Assembly (NCBI GenBank): GCA_030679145.1
Contig: JAUXTU010000052.1
Location: 1-64,000 of the forward strand
Length of the DNA: 64,000 nt
DNA from: Bacteroidota bacterium
GTDB taxonomy: Bacteria; Bacteroidota; Ignavibacteria; UBA10030; UBA8401
Direction of reading: 5' to 3'
Below, in pieces: positions 38,807 through 47,705 of this stretch. Under the pieces are notes generated by a model. That model was given only the letters and a program-made list of their open reading frames with translations, was not told where the DNA came from and searched no databases. A program made the position numbers and the translations under genes. Each line of letters begins with the position of its first letter. Position 1 is the stretch's first letter.

Positions 38807-40989
38807 ACGGACAATCTTCAACTGAAATTCAATACGTCAAAGGTGTCGGTCCGGTTCGTGCTGCCGTGCTGCGAACGATCGGTGTTGATTCTCTTCAAAA
38901 ACTTCTCTACTACTTTCCGTACGATTACCTTGACCGCTCACGCATAACAAAGATCAAAGAACTTCCGAAACTAGTCGAAGCAGGGAACGAAGTTACGGTC
39001 ATCGGTTCGGTCTTTCGCACGGAATTAAAGTACACCCGCAATCGAAAGAAGATGTTTTTTCTTACCATCAAAGATGAGACCGGATATCTTGCTTGTGTTT
39101 TTTACGGCGCTGTTGAATGGTTTCAAAAAGCGTTTGAAGTGGGTGAGATACTTGCCATTTCTTCTGTTCCTGAATTGGATAAATATAATCGAGTTCAGTT
39201 CATCCATCCTGAATTTGACAGATTGAAAACTAAAGATGAAGAAGATGAAACGGATTGGAATTCGCTTCTTCATACCGGCGCAATCATTCCAAAATATTCT
39301 TCTGGTGAAGAACTTCGTAATGCCGGATTGGATAATCGCGGATTCAGGAGAATCCTTCGTAACGCGATCAATAATAATATCAACTCTTTGACGGAACATC
39401 TTCCGCGGGAAATTCTGCAGCGCAATACGCTCCTCGATATCTATTCGTCTATTAAGATGATTCATTTCCCGAAATCGTATACGGAACGGGATCACGCGTT
39501 GCGTAGATTGAAATTTGACGAACTATTTTATTTCGAGCTATTGATGGCGTTCCGCAAACGGGAATTAAAAGGTGAATTGAAGGGAATTCAATTCAAAATT
39601 TTGCGATCAAAGACTGTAAAATTGAAGGAATCTCTTGCGTTCGAACTAACTGATGCACAAAAGCGGGTTATTAAAGAAATTCATAACGACATGATGCAAC
39701 CGGTGCCGATGAATCGGTTATTACAAGGAGATGTGGGAAGCGGAAAAACAATCGTAGCACTCTTTGCAATGCTGACCGCAATCGAAAATGGATACCAATG
39801 TGCGCTAATGGCACCGACTGAAATTCTTGCTGAGCAGCATTGGCAAAGCATCAAGAATTTTCTGAAAGATATTCCGGTGAATATTCGCCTGCTTGTCGGT
39901 GGACAGAAGAAAAAACTGCGCGATGATGTGCTGGAAGATGTGCGAAGAGGAACGGCAAATATTGTTATTGGCACGCACGCGTTGATACAGGAACATGTGC
40001 ATTTTGCAAATCTCGGTTTTGTAGTGATCGACGAGCAGCATCGGTTCGGCGTTTCGCAGCGTGCATTATTGCGGGAAAAAGGGAGGCAAAATCCTGATGT
40101 GCTGGTCATGACAGCAACACCAATTCCGCGCACACTTTCATTGACTGTGTATGGTGATCTGGATGTTTCGGTGATCGATGAACTGCCCAAAGGACGAAAA
40201 GAGATCCGCACCGCTGTTCGATTTGATAAAGATAAAACCAAGATATTCAATTTTGTCCGCGAAGAAGTGAAGAAAGGACGACAAGCGTATGTCGTTTATC
40301 CGTTGATCGAAGAATCGGAAAAGATCGATCTGAAAGCGGCGGTGAAGGAATTTGAGTATCTCAGCAGTAAGATCTTTCCGGAATACACCGTCGGTCTTTT
40401 GCATGGAAGACTTTCATCCGAAGAAAAAGATGAGTTAATGCAGCGTTTCAAAAAGAACGAGATCCAGATCCTTGTTGCAACGACAGTGATCGAAGTCGGC
40501 ATTGATGTTCCGAATGCAACGATCATGATCATCGAGAACGCAGAACGGTTCGGATTATCACAGCTTCATCAATTACGTGGAAGAGTAGGGCGCGGCGCGG
40601 AGCAAAGTTATTGTATTTTAATTACGGATGAAAACTTTACCAAGCGAACATTGCAGTTAGCAACAAACAGAGCAAAAGCTCACCACGAAGTAGACGTGAC
40701 AAAAAAACGATTGGAAACAATGGTGAATACGAATGACGGATTTGTGATTGCTGAAGTTGATCTTGAGCTGCGCGGTGCCGGAGATTATTTTGGCACACGC
40801 CAAAGCGGACTTCCCGGATTCCGGTTGGCAAATATCATCAGCGACGCCGATCTCCTTACACTTGCACGCAAAGAAGCGTTCGATATTGTTGAGCGCGATC
40901 CGCATTTAGTACGAAGCGAACATAAAAATATTCGAAAAGAATTTGAGTTTGTCTTTAAAGATTTATTGTCGTTAGTACGAGTAGGGTAA
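38803..40989 (+). CDS. recG: ATP-dependent DNA helicase RecG
   Basis: LLQGDVGSGKTIVALFAM; DEQHRFGVSQR; MTATPIPRTL; QLRGRVGRG; ATGA overlap with upstream gene. Confidence 0.97.
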   Translation: MNGQSSTEIQYVKGVGPVRAAVLRTIGVDSLQKLLYYFPYDYLDRSRITKIKELPKLVEAGNEVTVIGSVFRTELKYTRNRKKMFFLTIKDETGYLACVFYGAVEWFQKAFEVGEILAISSVPELDKYNRVQFIHPEFDRLKTKDEEDETDWNSLLHTGAIIPKYSSGEELRNAGLDNRGFRRILRNAINNNINSLTEHLPREILQRNTLLDIYSSIKMIHFPKSYTERDHALRRLKFDELFYFELLMAFRKRELKGELKGIQFKILRSKTVKLKESLAFELTDAQKRVIKEIHNDMMQPVPMNRLLQGDVGSGKTIVALFAMLTAIENGYQCALMAPTEILAEQHWQSIKNFLKDIPVNIRLLVGGQKKKLRDDVLEDVRRGTANIVIGTHALIQEHVHFANLGFVVIDEQHRFGVSQRALLREKGRQNPDVLVMTATPIPRTLSLTVYGDLDVSVIDELPKGRKEIRTAVRFDKDKTKIFNFVREEVKKGRQAYVVYPLIEESEKIDLKAAVKEFEYLSSKIFPEYTVGLLHGRLSSEEKDELMQRFKKNEIQILVATTVIEVGIDVPNATIMIIENAERFGLSQLHQLRGRVGRGAEQSYCILITDENFTKRTLQLATNRAKAHHEVDVTKKRLETMVNTNDGFVIAEVDLELRGAGDYFGTRQSGLPGFRLANIISDADLLTLARKEAFDIVERDPHLVRSEHKNIRKEFEFVFKDLLSLVRVG

Positions 40990-41107
40990 TCTCTGAAAAA
41001 TATTTTTAAAAACAATTGCTACATTTTTTTTAAAAAATAGTTCCGCTACTCTCGAACTCTCCTCAGATTTGAATTCTAAAAATTTTCCTGAAAAAGTCTC
41101 TTACCAC

Positions 41108-41135
41108 TTGACAACTTTGTATAATTCCGTATATT
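41108..41135 (+). promoter_or_regulatory. Consensus-like sigma70 promoter TTGACA-16-TATATT
   Basis: Read directly upstream of the ATP-grasp operon. Confidence 0.6.
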
Positions 41136-41157
41136 AGTAGTGAATATAGAACGAAAA

Positions 41158-41185
41158 AGCGGTTCCTTAACCGCTCTTTGACATA
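41158..41185 (+). promoter_or_regulatory. boxB-like hairpin + boxA-like motif (rrn-type antitermination leader)
   Basis: AGCGGTTCCTTAACCGCT hairpin followed by GCTCTTTGACATA, cf. boxA TGCTCTTTAACA. Confidence 0.45.
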
Positions 41186-41300
41186 CAGACAGGAATAAAG
41201 TCATCACGGTAGAAAAATTATGAAGCGAGCGAACGATGATAAAAATAAATTCTCACAAATAGAGAAAGGTATCCAAAGTATTTTTTTGGTACTCCTCTGA

Positions 41301-42374
41301 ATGGACGTAGCATTAGTCTACAACGTGAAAAAGGAAGAGGCAGTTGACGCAGCGAGCGTCGCTCAACCTTCGAGTCAGAATCAACACACGACTCACACAA
41401 ACATACAAGTTGCTCCGAGCGCGGATGCTTTTGCGGAATGGGATACGATCGAAACTATCCATGCCGTACGAGATGCCCTTTCTCTTCGACACTCTGTCTC
41501 CCTTATTGAAGCTGACGATAATGCTTTCAACACTTTAAGATCTGATCAACCGGATATCGTGTTTAATATTGCTGAAGGTCGTTTCGGCGCATCACGCGAA
41601 GCACAGATTCCGGCAATGCTCGAGATGTTGAACATCCCGTATACCGGTTCTGATCCATTAACTCTGAGTGTTTGTCTCGATAAATCCCGCGCAAAAGAAA
41701 TTCTTTCATACTATAACGTCGCAAATCCGAAATTCGCTGTCATCTCATCACTTTCCGAACTTCAATCACTCAGTTTTCCTGTTCCGGCAATGGTAAAACC
41801 GCTGTTCGAAGGTTCAAGCAAAGGAATTTTCAATTCGTCGCTTGTCCATTCTCAGGAAGAATTGGTGAAACAGGTGAAATCGGTTGTCGAAGAGTACGGT
41901 CAGCCTGCGTTGATCGAAGAATTTCTTCCCGGAAGAGAATTTACTGTTGCGATGCTCGGGAATGGAAATGAATTGAATGTTCTTCCGATAGTGGAAATAA
42001 AATTTGATTCGCTGCCAAGTGGAGTGAATCCGATCTATTCCTATGAAGCTAAATGGATTTGGGATCAATCATCAAATCCGCTCGAAATTTTTGAATGTCC
42101 TGCAAAGCTTGATAACAGTCTTAAAACGGCTATCGAAACTCTTTGCCGAAATACCTATAACGTACTGCGGTGTCGGGATTGGTCTAGAATAGATGTACGG
42201 TTGGACCAAAATGGCAGACCAAATATTATAGAGATCAATCCATTACCTGGAATCTTGCCAAAAATTGAGGATAATTCGTGTTTTCCTAAAGCGGCAAGAA
42301 TGGCAGGACTTAATTACAACCAAATGCTGAATACCGTTTTGGATGCAGGATTAAAACGATACAATCTATTATAA
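41301..42374 (+). CDS. D-Ala-D-Ala ligase-like ATP-grasp protein (copy 1)
   Basis: IPYTGSDPLTLSVCLDKSRAKEIL; IEEFLPGREFTVAMLG; IEINPLPGILP. Confidence 0.88.
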   Translation: MDVALVYNVKKEEAVDAASVAQPSSQNQHTTHTNIQVAPSADAFAEWDTIETIHAVRDALSLRHSVSLIEADDNAFNTLRSDQPDIVFNIAEGRFGASREAQIPAMLEMLNIPYTGSDPLTLSVCLDKSRAKEILSYYNVANPKFAVISSLSELQSLSFPVPAMVKPLFEGSSKGIFNSSLVHSQEELVKQVKSVVEEYGQPALIEEFLPGREFTVAMLGNGNELNVLPIVEIKFDSLPSGVNPIYSYEAKWIWDQSSNPLEIFECPAKLDNSLKTAIETLCRNTYNVLRCRDWSRIDVRLDQNGRPNIIEINPLPGILPKIEDNSCFPKAARMAGLNYNQMLNTVLDAGLKRYNLL

Positions 42375-43474
42375 TGACAAAAACTGTTCACGTAGCAATT
42401 ATCTATAACGAACCTACCATTGAAACGGATACCGGTCGTCAATTTGCATTCGATGCCGGCGTCAGTCATCAGCACAGCGGTGTGTGGGTTTCTGCTGCAA
42501 AGACGGATGGGAAAATTGATCTTTCTGAAGTTGGTGTGATTGAAGAGAAAGAAGATATTCAATCTGCGTTGCGCGCACTTGGTTATGAAACTTCTATTTT
42601 CAACATGTCGGATGATCTTGACAGATTTCTCGCTTATTTGAAAGCAATGCAGCCGGATGTTATTTTTAATATGGTTGAGAGTTTAGGTGACTACGCGATC
42701 CACGAAATGCATGTTGCGGGAGTGTACGAGCTATTAGGAATTGCTTATACCGGTTCAGGTCCATTAACTCTTGGAACTTGCCTGAATAAAGCGCGGACAA
42801 AAGAAATATTGCAACAAAACGGAATACCGACTGCAAAGTTCATGCTTGTGGAGAACGCGAACGATCTGTCTGCTGATACGTTGAAACTTTCATTTCCGAT
42901 TATTGTAAAACCGAGCGCAGAAGATGCAAGTGTTGGTATTGACAATAATTCCATCGTTACTACTTTTGAAGATTTACAAAAACGGATATCATTTATTGTT
43001 AATAAATTTGAAGCACCGGCGTTGGTTGAAGAATACATTGAAGGACGTGAATTGAATGTTGCCATTATCGGCAACAATCCTCCGATGGTGCTGCCGATTT
43101 CAGAAATTGATTTTTCGGGACTTCCAAGCGGATATCCGAAGATTGTAACATATGATGCAAAGTGGATGGATGGAACTAAAGAATATGAAGGAACAAAAGG
43201 TATGTGTCCATCGATTCTTCCGTCTGAAATTGAAAAAGAAGTAAAGGATATTGCTTTGCGGGCATACAATCTTATGGAATGTCGTGATTATGCACGAGTT
43301 GACATTCGTTTATCGAAAACAATGAAGCCATATGTTCTGGAAGTGAATCCGAATCCAGATCTTTCGGATGATGCAGGATACCATCGATCGGCAAAAGCCG
43401 CGGGCTACTCATATCCGGAAGCGATCGGTAAGATCGTTGGTTTCGCAGTTGAACGCCATCTGCAAGCAAAATAA
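42374..43474 (+). CDS. D-Ala-D-Ala ligase-like ATP-grasp protein (copy 2)
   Basis: IAYTGSGPLTLGTCLNKARTKEIL; VEEYIEGRELNVAIIG; VLEVNPNPDLS; TAATG overlap with copy 1. Confidence 0.88.
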   Translation: MTKTVHVAIIYNEPTIETDTGRQFAFDAGVSHQHSGVWVSAAKTDGKIDLSEVGVIEEKEDIQSALRALGYETSIFNMSDDLDRFLAYLKAMQPDVIFNMVESLGDYAIHEMHVAGVYELLGIAYTGSGPLTLGTCLNKARTKEILQQNGIPTAKFMLVENANDLSADTLKLSFPIIVKPSAEDASVGIDNNSIVTTFEDLQKRISFIVNKFEAPALVEEYIEGRELNVAIIGNNPPMVLPISEIDFSGLPSGYPKIVTYDAKWMDGTKEYEGTKGMCPSILPSEIEKEVKDIALRAYNLMECRDYARVDIRLSKTMKPYVLEVNPNPDLSDDAGYHRSAKAAGYSYPEAIGKIVGFAVERHLQAK

Positions 43475-43513
43475 TTTTAGTGCGACGATTCTGTTCGTCT
43501 GAATGATAATTGA

Positions 43514-43987
43514 ATGATCGTCCGAAAAACTGAGCGTCAAGATTTTGAAACAATTCGATCTATCGTTATTGCGACAGAAGTGTTCAACAAAGAAGAGATC
43601 GATATTGCTGTTGAGCTGTTGGAAATATTTTTGAACGACCCGAACCAGCAAGATTATGAAATTTATTCGTATATTGACAGTGAAGAAAAGGTGTGCGGAT
43701 ATATTTGTATTGGTCCGACACCGGCAACAACCGCAACGTATGATCTGTACTGGATCGCGGTCGATCCTTCAACACAAAGCAAAGGGATTGGAACTGTTCT
43801 TTTAAATTTCACTGAAGATGCATTGCGGCAGCGCGGCGGTCGATTACTGATCGCCGAAACATCTTCGACAGCAAAATATGATAAGACGCGTGAGTTTTAT
43901 GAACGAAAGAAATTTCAGAAACTTGCGCATATCAAAGAATATTATAAACCGGGAGATGATCTTATCATCTACGGAAAATATTTATAG
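43514..43987 (+). CDS. GNAT-family N-acetyltransferase
   Basis: IAVDPSTQSKGIGTVLLNFTEDALRQRGGRLLIAETS. Confidence 0.88.
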   Translation: MIVRKTERQDFETIRSIVIATEVFNKEEIDIAVELLEIFLNDPNQQDYEIYSYIDSEEKVCGYICIGPTPATTATYDLYWIAVDPSTQSKGIGTVLLNFTEDALRQRGGRLLIAETSSTAKYDKTREFYERKKFQKLAHIKEYYKPGDDLIIYGKYL

Positions 43988-44015
43988 GAAACATCTGAAA
44001 AATTGTTTGTTGATT

Positions 44016-44098
44016 GTCATTCTGAGCGAAGCGAAGAATCTCATTTTTGGTCTTGAATGAAGAACAAGATTCCTCGTCGCTCTGCTCCTCGGAATGAC
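44016..44098. repeat. Dispersed GTCATTCTGAGCGAAGCGAAGAATCTC...GATTCCTCG...CGGAATGAC repeat
   Basis: Most canonical copy of the family in this window. Confidence 0.8.
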
Positions 44099-44175
44099 GT
44101 TGAGATAAGATTTTTTAGATGTCTAAACAGAGTTAGAAATAAATAATATTTTATTCACAACAGAAGGCACTTTTT

Positions 44176-45336
44176 ATGGAACTCTGGCAGGAAATGCTAA
44201 GAGCTAGTGTTGACAGCGGAAAAGATCTTGTTGATCGTTTCGGTTTCGACAAAGAATTAGCGGAAAAATTAAATACGCTATTTCACATTCGGATCAATCC
44301 TTATTATCTTTCATTGATTCGTTACCCGGGCGATCCGATTTGGCTGCAATGCATTCCCGATGCAAAAGAATTGGAAGAGGATGGTTTTTCGGACGATCCC
44401 TTGAATGAAGAGGCACACAGTCCAGTTCCAAGCATCACACACCGCTATCCGGATAGAGTGTTATTTTTAACCACAAGTCAATGTTCCATGTATTGCCGTT
44501 TCTGCACACGCAAACGTAAAGTGGGAGATTCAGGCAAGATCAGCATGAAATATATCCAAAGCGGTTTGGACTATATTGCAGCGCATCCTGAGATCCGAGA
44601 TGTTATTTTGTCCGGTGGTGATCCATTGATGCTTACCGATGTGATGTTGGAAAAAGTTGTCTCTGGTCTGCGTGCAATTCCTCATGTTGAGATTATTCGT
44701 CTCGGAACAAAAATGCCGTGTGTTCTTCCGCAGCGCATTACACCGGATCTGGTGAATATGTTGAAGAAGTATCATCCTATTTATGTAAATACACATTTCA
44801 ATCATCCTTGGGAAGTTACCCCTGAAGCGAAGCGTGCCTGCGAAATGCTTGCTGATGCCGGTATTCCTGTTGGAAATCAAGCTGTCTTAATGAAAGGCGT
44901 GAATGATGATCCGGATGTGATGTTGGAATTGATGCGAAAATTATTGGCAATGCGTGTTCGTCCGTACTATCTCTACCAAGCTGATATTACCAAAGGTGCA
45001 AATCATTTCAGAACACCGGTGAGTGTCGGTTTGGAAATTATGGATAAATTGCGCGGGCATACTTCTGGTCTTGCAATTCCTGCATATGTTATTGATGCAC
45101 CCGGCGGCGGCGGAAAAATTCCAATCCTTCCGCAATATGTTCTTGGGCGTAATGGAAACAACATCATCATGCGGAATTACAAATACGAGATCTATGAGTA
45201 TCCCGATGTTGAGGAAGCTGAGAAAAAAATGCCGACTGATTCTCAACAGATTGAGAAAAAATATCTGCGTAAGCGAAAAAGTGTTCAACGTAAAAAGACA
45301 TATAAAAAAGAAAAAGTGGAAACATCTGTTTCATAA
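44176..45336 (+). CDS. kamA: Lysine 2,3-aminomutase (KamA family, radical SAM)
   Basis: TTSQCSMYCRFCTRKRKVG (CxxxCxxC); YLYQADITKG and YVIDAPGGGGK retain both Asp positions used for lysine binding. Confidence 0.93.
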   Translation: MELWQEMLRASVDSGKDLVDRFGFDKELAEKLNTLFHIRINPYYLSLIRYPGDPIWLQCIPDAKELEEDGFSDDPLNEEAHSPVPSITHRYPDRVLFLTTSQCSMYCRFCTRKRKVGDSGKISMKYIQSGLDYIAAHPEIRDVILSGGDPLMLTDVMLEKVVSGLRAIPHVEIIRLGTKMPCVLPQRITPDLVNMLKKYHPIYVNTHFNHPWEVTPEAKRACEMLADAGIPVGNQAVLMKGVNDDPDVMLELMRKLLAMRVRPYYLYQADITKGANHFRTPVSVGLEIMDKLRGHTSGLAIPAYVIDAPGGGGKIPILPQYVLGRNGNNIIMRNYKYEIYEYPDVEEAEKKMPTDSQQIEKKYLRKRKSVQRKKTYKKEKVETSVS

Positions 45337-45340
45337 CCTA

Positions 45341-45366
45341 AAAAGTCCCGCATATGCGGGACTTTT
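45341..45366 (+). terminator. Intrinsic terminator AAAAGTCCCGCATATGCGGGACTTTT
   Basis: 11-bp perfect stem, T-rich tail, directly after kamA. Confidence 0.88.
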
Positions 45367-45387
45367 GTTTTATTATAACCTATTCTC

Positions 45388-45427
45388 TTAAGCACGCCGT
45401 TCGTTTTGAACGAACTGTATGCTTTAA
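45388..45427. repeat. Imperfect hairpin TTAAGCA-cgcc-GTTCGTTTTGAACGAAC-tgta-TGCTTTAA
   Basis: Read directly, just upstream of the HEAGH membrane protein. Confidence 0.6.
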
Positions 45428-45442
45428 CCATAGTTACACTGT

Positions 45443-45994
45443 ATGACGAAATCGAAACTGATCATAATATTGTGTGGTTACGGAATATTAATTTACATAT
45501 TCATTCTCCTTCCACAGAATCTTTACTCTCCGACACGATATTTTAATCTTTCCGGAATACTGTGGTTTATTCATCTGATGCTCTTGTATATTCATGAAGC
45601 GGGACATTTGTTCTTTGGCGTGTTTGGAAGAACAATCGGTATTCTGGGCGGATCACTTAATCAAATCCTTGCGCCGGTTGTTTGGTTTATTATTGCGAAA
45701 CGTGAAGAATCATCACTTTCAAGTGTTGCGCTGTTCTTTACCGGAGTCAGTGTCGTTGATGTAAGTATTTACGTTAAGGATGCTGAAGTTTTGCTCCTGC
45801 CTCTCATCGGAGGATTAAGTAAAGCGCATCACGATTGGAAAAATCTTTTGAGCAGATGGGGAATTATTGATTGGAGTTTTGCAATCGGAGAAATTTTGTT
45901 TTGGACCGGAATGATAATTGTAGCAGCCGGTCTTTATTTAGGAATAAAAAACGCGATTACAATGTATCGTCTTGGAATTACAGATAAAGAATGA
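45443..45994 (+). CDS. Small multi-TM protein with HEAGH (HExxH) motif
   Basis: LLYIHEAGHLFFGVFGRTIGILGGSLNQILAP inside predicted TM context. Confidence 0.6.
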   Translation: MTKSKLIIILCGYGILIYIFILLPQNLYSPTRYFNLSGILWFIHLMLLYIHEAGHLFFGVFGRTIGILGGSLNQILAPVVWFIIAKREESSLSSVALFFTGVSVVDVSIYVKDAEVLLLPLIGGLSKAHHDWKNLLSRWGIIDWSFAIGEILFWTGMIIVAAGLYLGIKNAITMYRLGITDKE

Positions 45995-46005
45995 TAAGAG
46001 TACCA

Positions 46006-46503
46006 TTATCCGATTTTTTTTTCAGAGTTCATCAATACCACAACAGCATGCGCCAATTGTTCTGAACCTTCCCGGCGAGCTGAAAAGAAGAAACGCCGAA
46101 TAATTCCAGTTTCTAGTGAAAAAGTGATCTCATGCGAGTCAATCATCCCGGTTTTTGTCAACGAAATTTCAATTGGACGTAACATTTCGCGCGGCAGTTC
46201 GGTAAACTTTTTTTGCAGATCGTAAATTGAATTCGCGTTGAACTTATCCAGCATTGCTTGATTTGTATCGACAATAACCCATGATGAAAAATTAAATTTC
46301 ATCATTCCTGCCAACGAGTTTTCAAACAGTGCCTTGTATCGTTGTTCGCTTCTTTTTATTTCTTCGATTGTTTTCTGCTGTTCATCAATAATCTTTCTGT
46401 TAGCCCCAAATATCAGTGCAATATACCCCACGGCGAACAACGCGATAATCGTAGTTGTTAACGTGATCATTAATGCTGTGTTATTCAAAATATCTTGCAC
46501 CAA
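46006..46503 (-). CDS. TM + PAS domain protein without output domain
   Basis: EEIKRSEQRYKALFENSLAGMMKFN PAS N-cap; stops without HisKA/GGDEF. Confidence 0.65.
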   Translation of the reverse strand: MVQDILNNTALMITLTTTIIALFAVGYIALIFGANRKIIDEQQKTIEEIKRSEQRYKALFENSLAGMMKFNFSSWVIVDTNQAMLDKFNANSIYDLQKKFTELPREMLRPIEISLTKTGMIDSHEITFSLETGIIRRFFFSARREGSEQLAHAVVVLMNSEKKIG

Positions 46504-47117
46504 AAACTCCTTGCAAACATAAGGTTAACGATTATTACTAACGACCAATTAAAATGCCAAAAAATATCGAAATACAAAAAACCTATTTGTAAAATGGTGT
46601 TGCTTAATGAAAAAATGATGATCGTTCCTGAGAAATAAAGAATTGTTCCTGACCCTATCCAAAAGATCGTATGTGACAGTAATGATACGGTTGCGGTTTT
46701 GCTCAATTCCAGCAGCACAAAGATGGATACAACAATAAGAAAAAAATTAGCAATTGTTGACATCGATTCGTTGAATTGTTCCGGCTGCTCAAAATATACT
46801 TTATTCAAAGTCCAGACAACAAGATAGATCATTGCTGCATACTGGATACCGTCTTTTAATATTCTTTGTTTGCTCCATGTCCAAAAAAAATATAAAAAAC
46901 TTTCTACCTCTACCACTTGGTGGATGTTCTGCAGAAATAAGTTGTTAATAGACATCCTTCGCAATGTCTCTTCGGCTATCACATGAAGAACGCTAAAACA
47001 AAAGAATAGTGTTAATATCTTTAATGGAGAATTGAGTTTCTTCCATTGAAATAATCCCGCGCCTGCGGGTAAAAAACATGATGCCTCAGCAACGTATAAT
47101 AGGATAGGAGCTTGCAT
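46485..47117 (-). CDS. Multi-TM hypothetical protein
   Basis: About 6-7 hydrophobic segments; overlaps downstream PAS gene. Confidence 0.55.
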   Translation of the reverse strand: MQAPILLYVAEASCFLPAGAGLFQWKKLNSPLKILTLFFCFSVLHVIAEETLRRMSINNLFLQNIHQVVEVESFLYFFWTWSKQRILKDGIQYAAMIYLVVWTLNKVYFEQPEQFNESMSTIANFFLIVVSIFVLLELSKTATVSLLSHTIFWIGSGTILYFSGTIIIFSLSNTILQIGFLYFDIFWHFNWSLVIIVNLMFARSFWCKIF

Positions 47118-47123
47118 TATTCT

Positions 47124-47516
47124 CTATTTCTGCAAAGCTGACGATTGATCGCAGTACGGAGGGCATGGGGCTATTTTTTCTGCCAATGTTCCGGTTGTCA
47201 TATCTTTACCCAGACTGTCAACGCCAACGGCTACCAGTGTGGGTGTTCCATCATCCATTTTGGCGTAATAAAAACGCAGTGCGACAACTCCTTTTTGTAA
47301 CAACATTTTGTCAAATACTTCACGATAAAACATTCCCCCTTGCGTCTTCATCTGCATAGCATCTTTTTTTAAGTTTTGAATATATTTTTTTGCGGTGTCA
47401 AGAGATATTTCATGATTATGTAAATTTTTTGGCAATGTTTGGGCAGAGGCGGAAGTGTTCCCCACAATCCAGAACAATGAAAAGATTGTAAGCGTAGATA
47501 GTGAACGGTAAATCAT
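47124..47516 (-). CDS. Small secreted hypothetical protein
   Basis: N-terminal signal peptide LTIFSLFWIVGNTSASAQ. Confidence 0.55.
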   Translation of the reverse strand: MIYRSLSTLTIFSLFWIVGNTSASAQTLPKNLHNHEISLDTAKKYIQNLKKDAMQMKTQGGMFYREVFDKMLLQKGVVALRFYYAKMDDGTPTLVAVGVDSLGKDMTTGTLAEKIAPCPPYCDQSSALQK

Positions 47517-47705
47517 AGTAACTCCTTGATTTTATATGTTTGGTGTTGATGCAAATTGCAATCATCATCTTGTTGATAAATCTTAAAATAAATCAACCCG
47601 TCTGTAAAAACATATGAAAAAAAAACGTACATCACAATAAAGAATATGGTTAATACTTTCATTTGCATATTTCACATTGCGGTAAAATCTCGTTATCTTC
47701 CTGAC

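Noticed and set aside
41101-41300. Remnant rRNA operon at the boxA-like leader
   Set aside because: No 16S-like sequence follows; only the leader-like motif is present.
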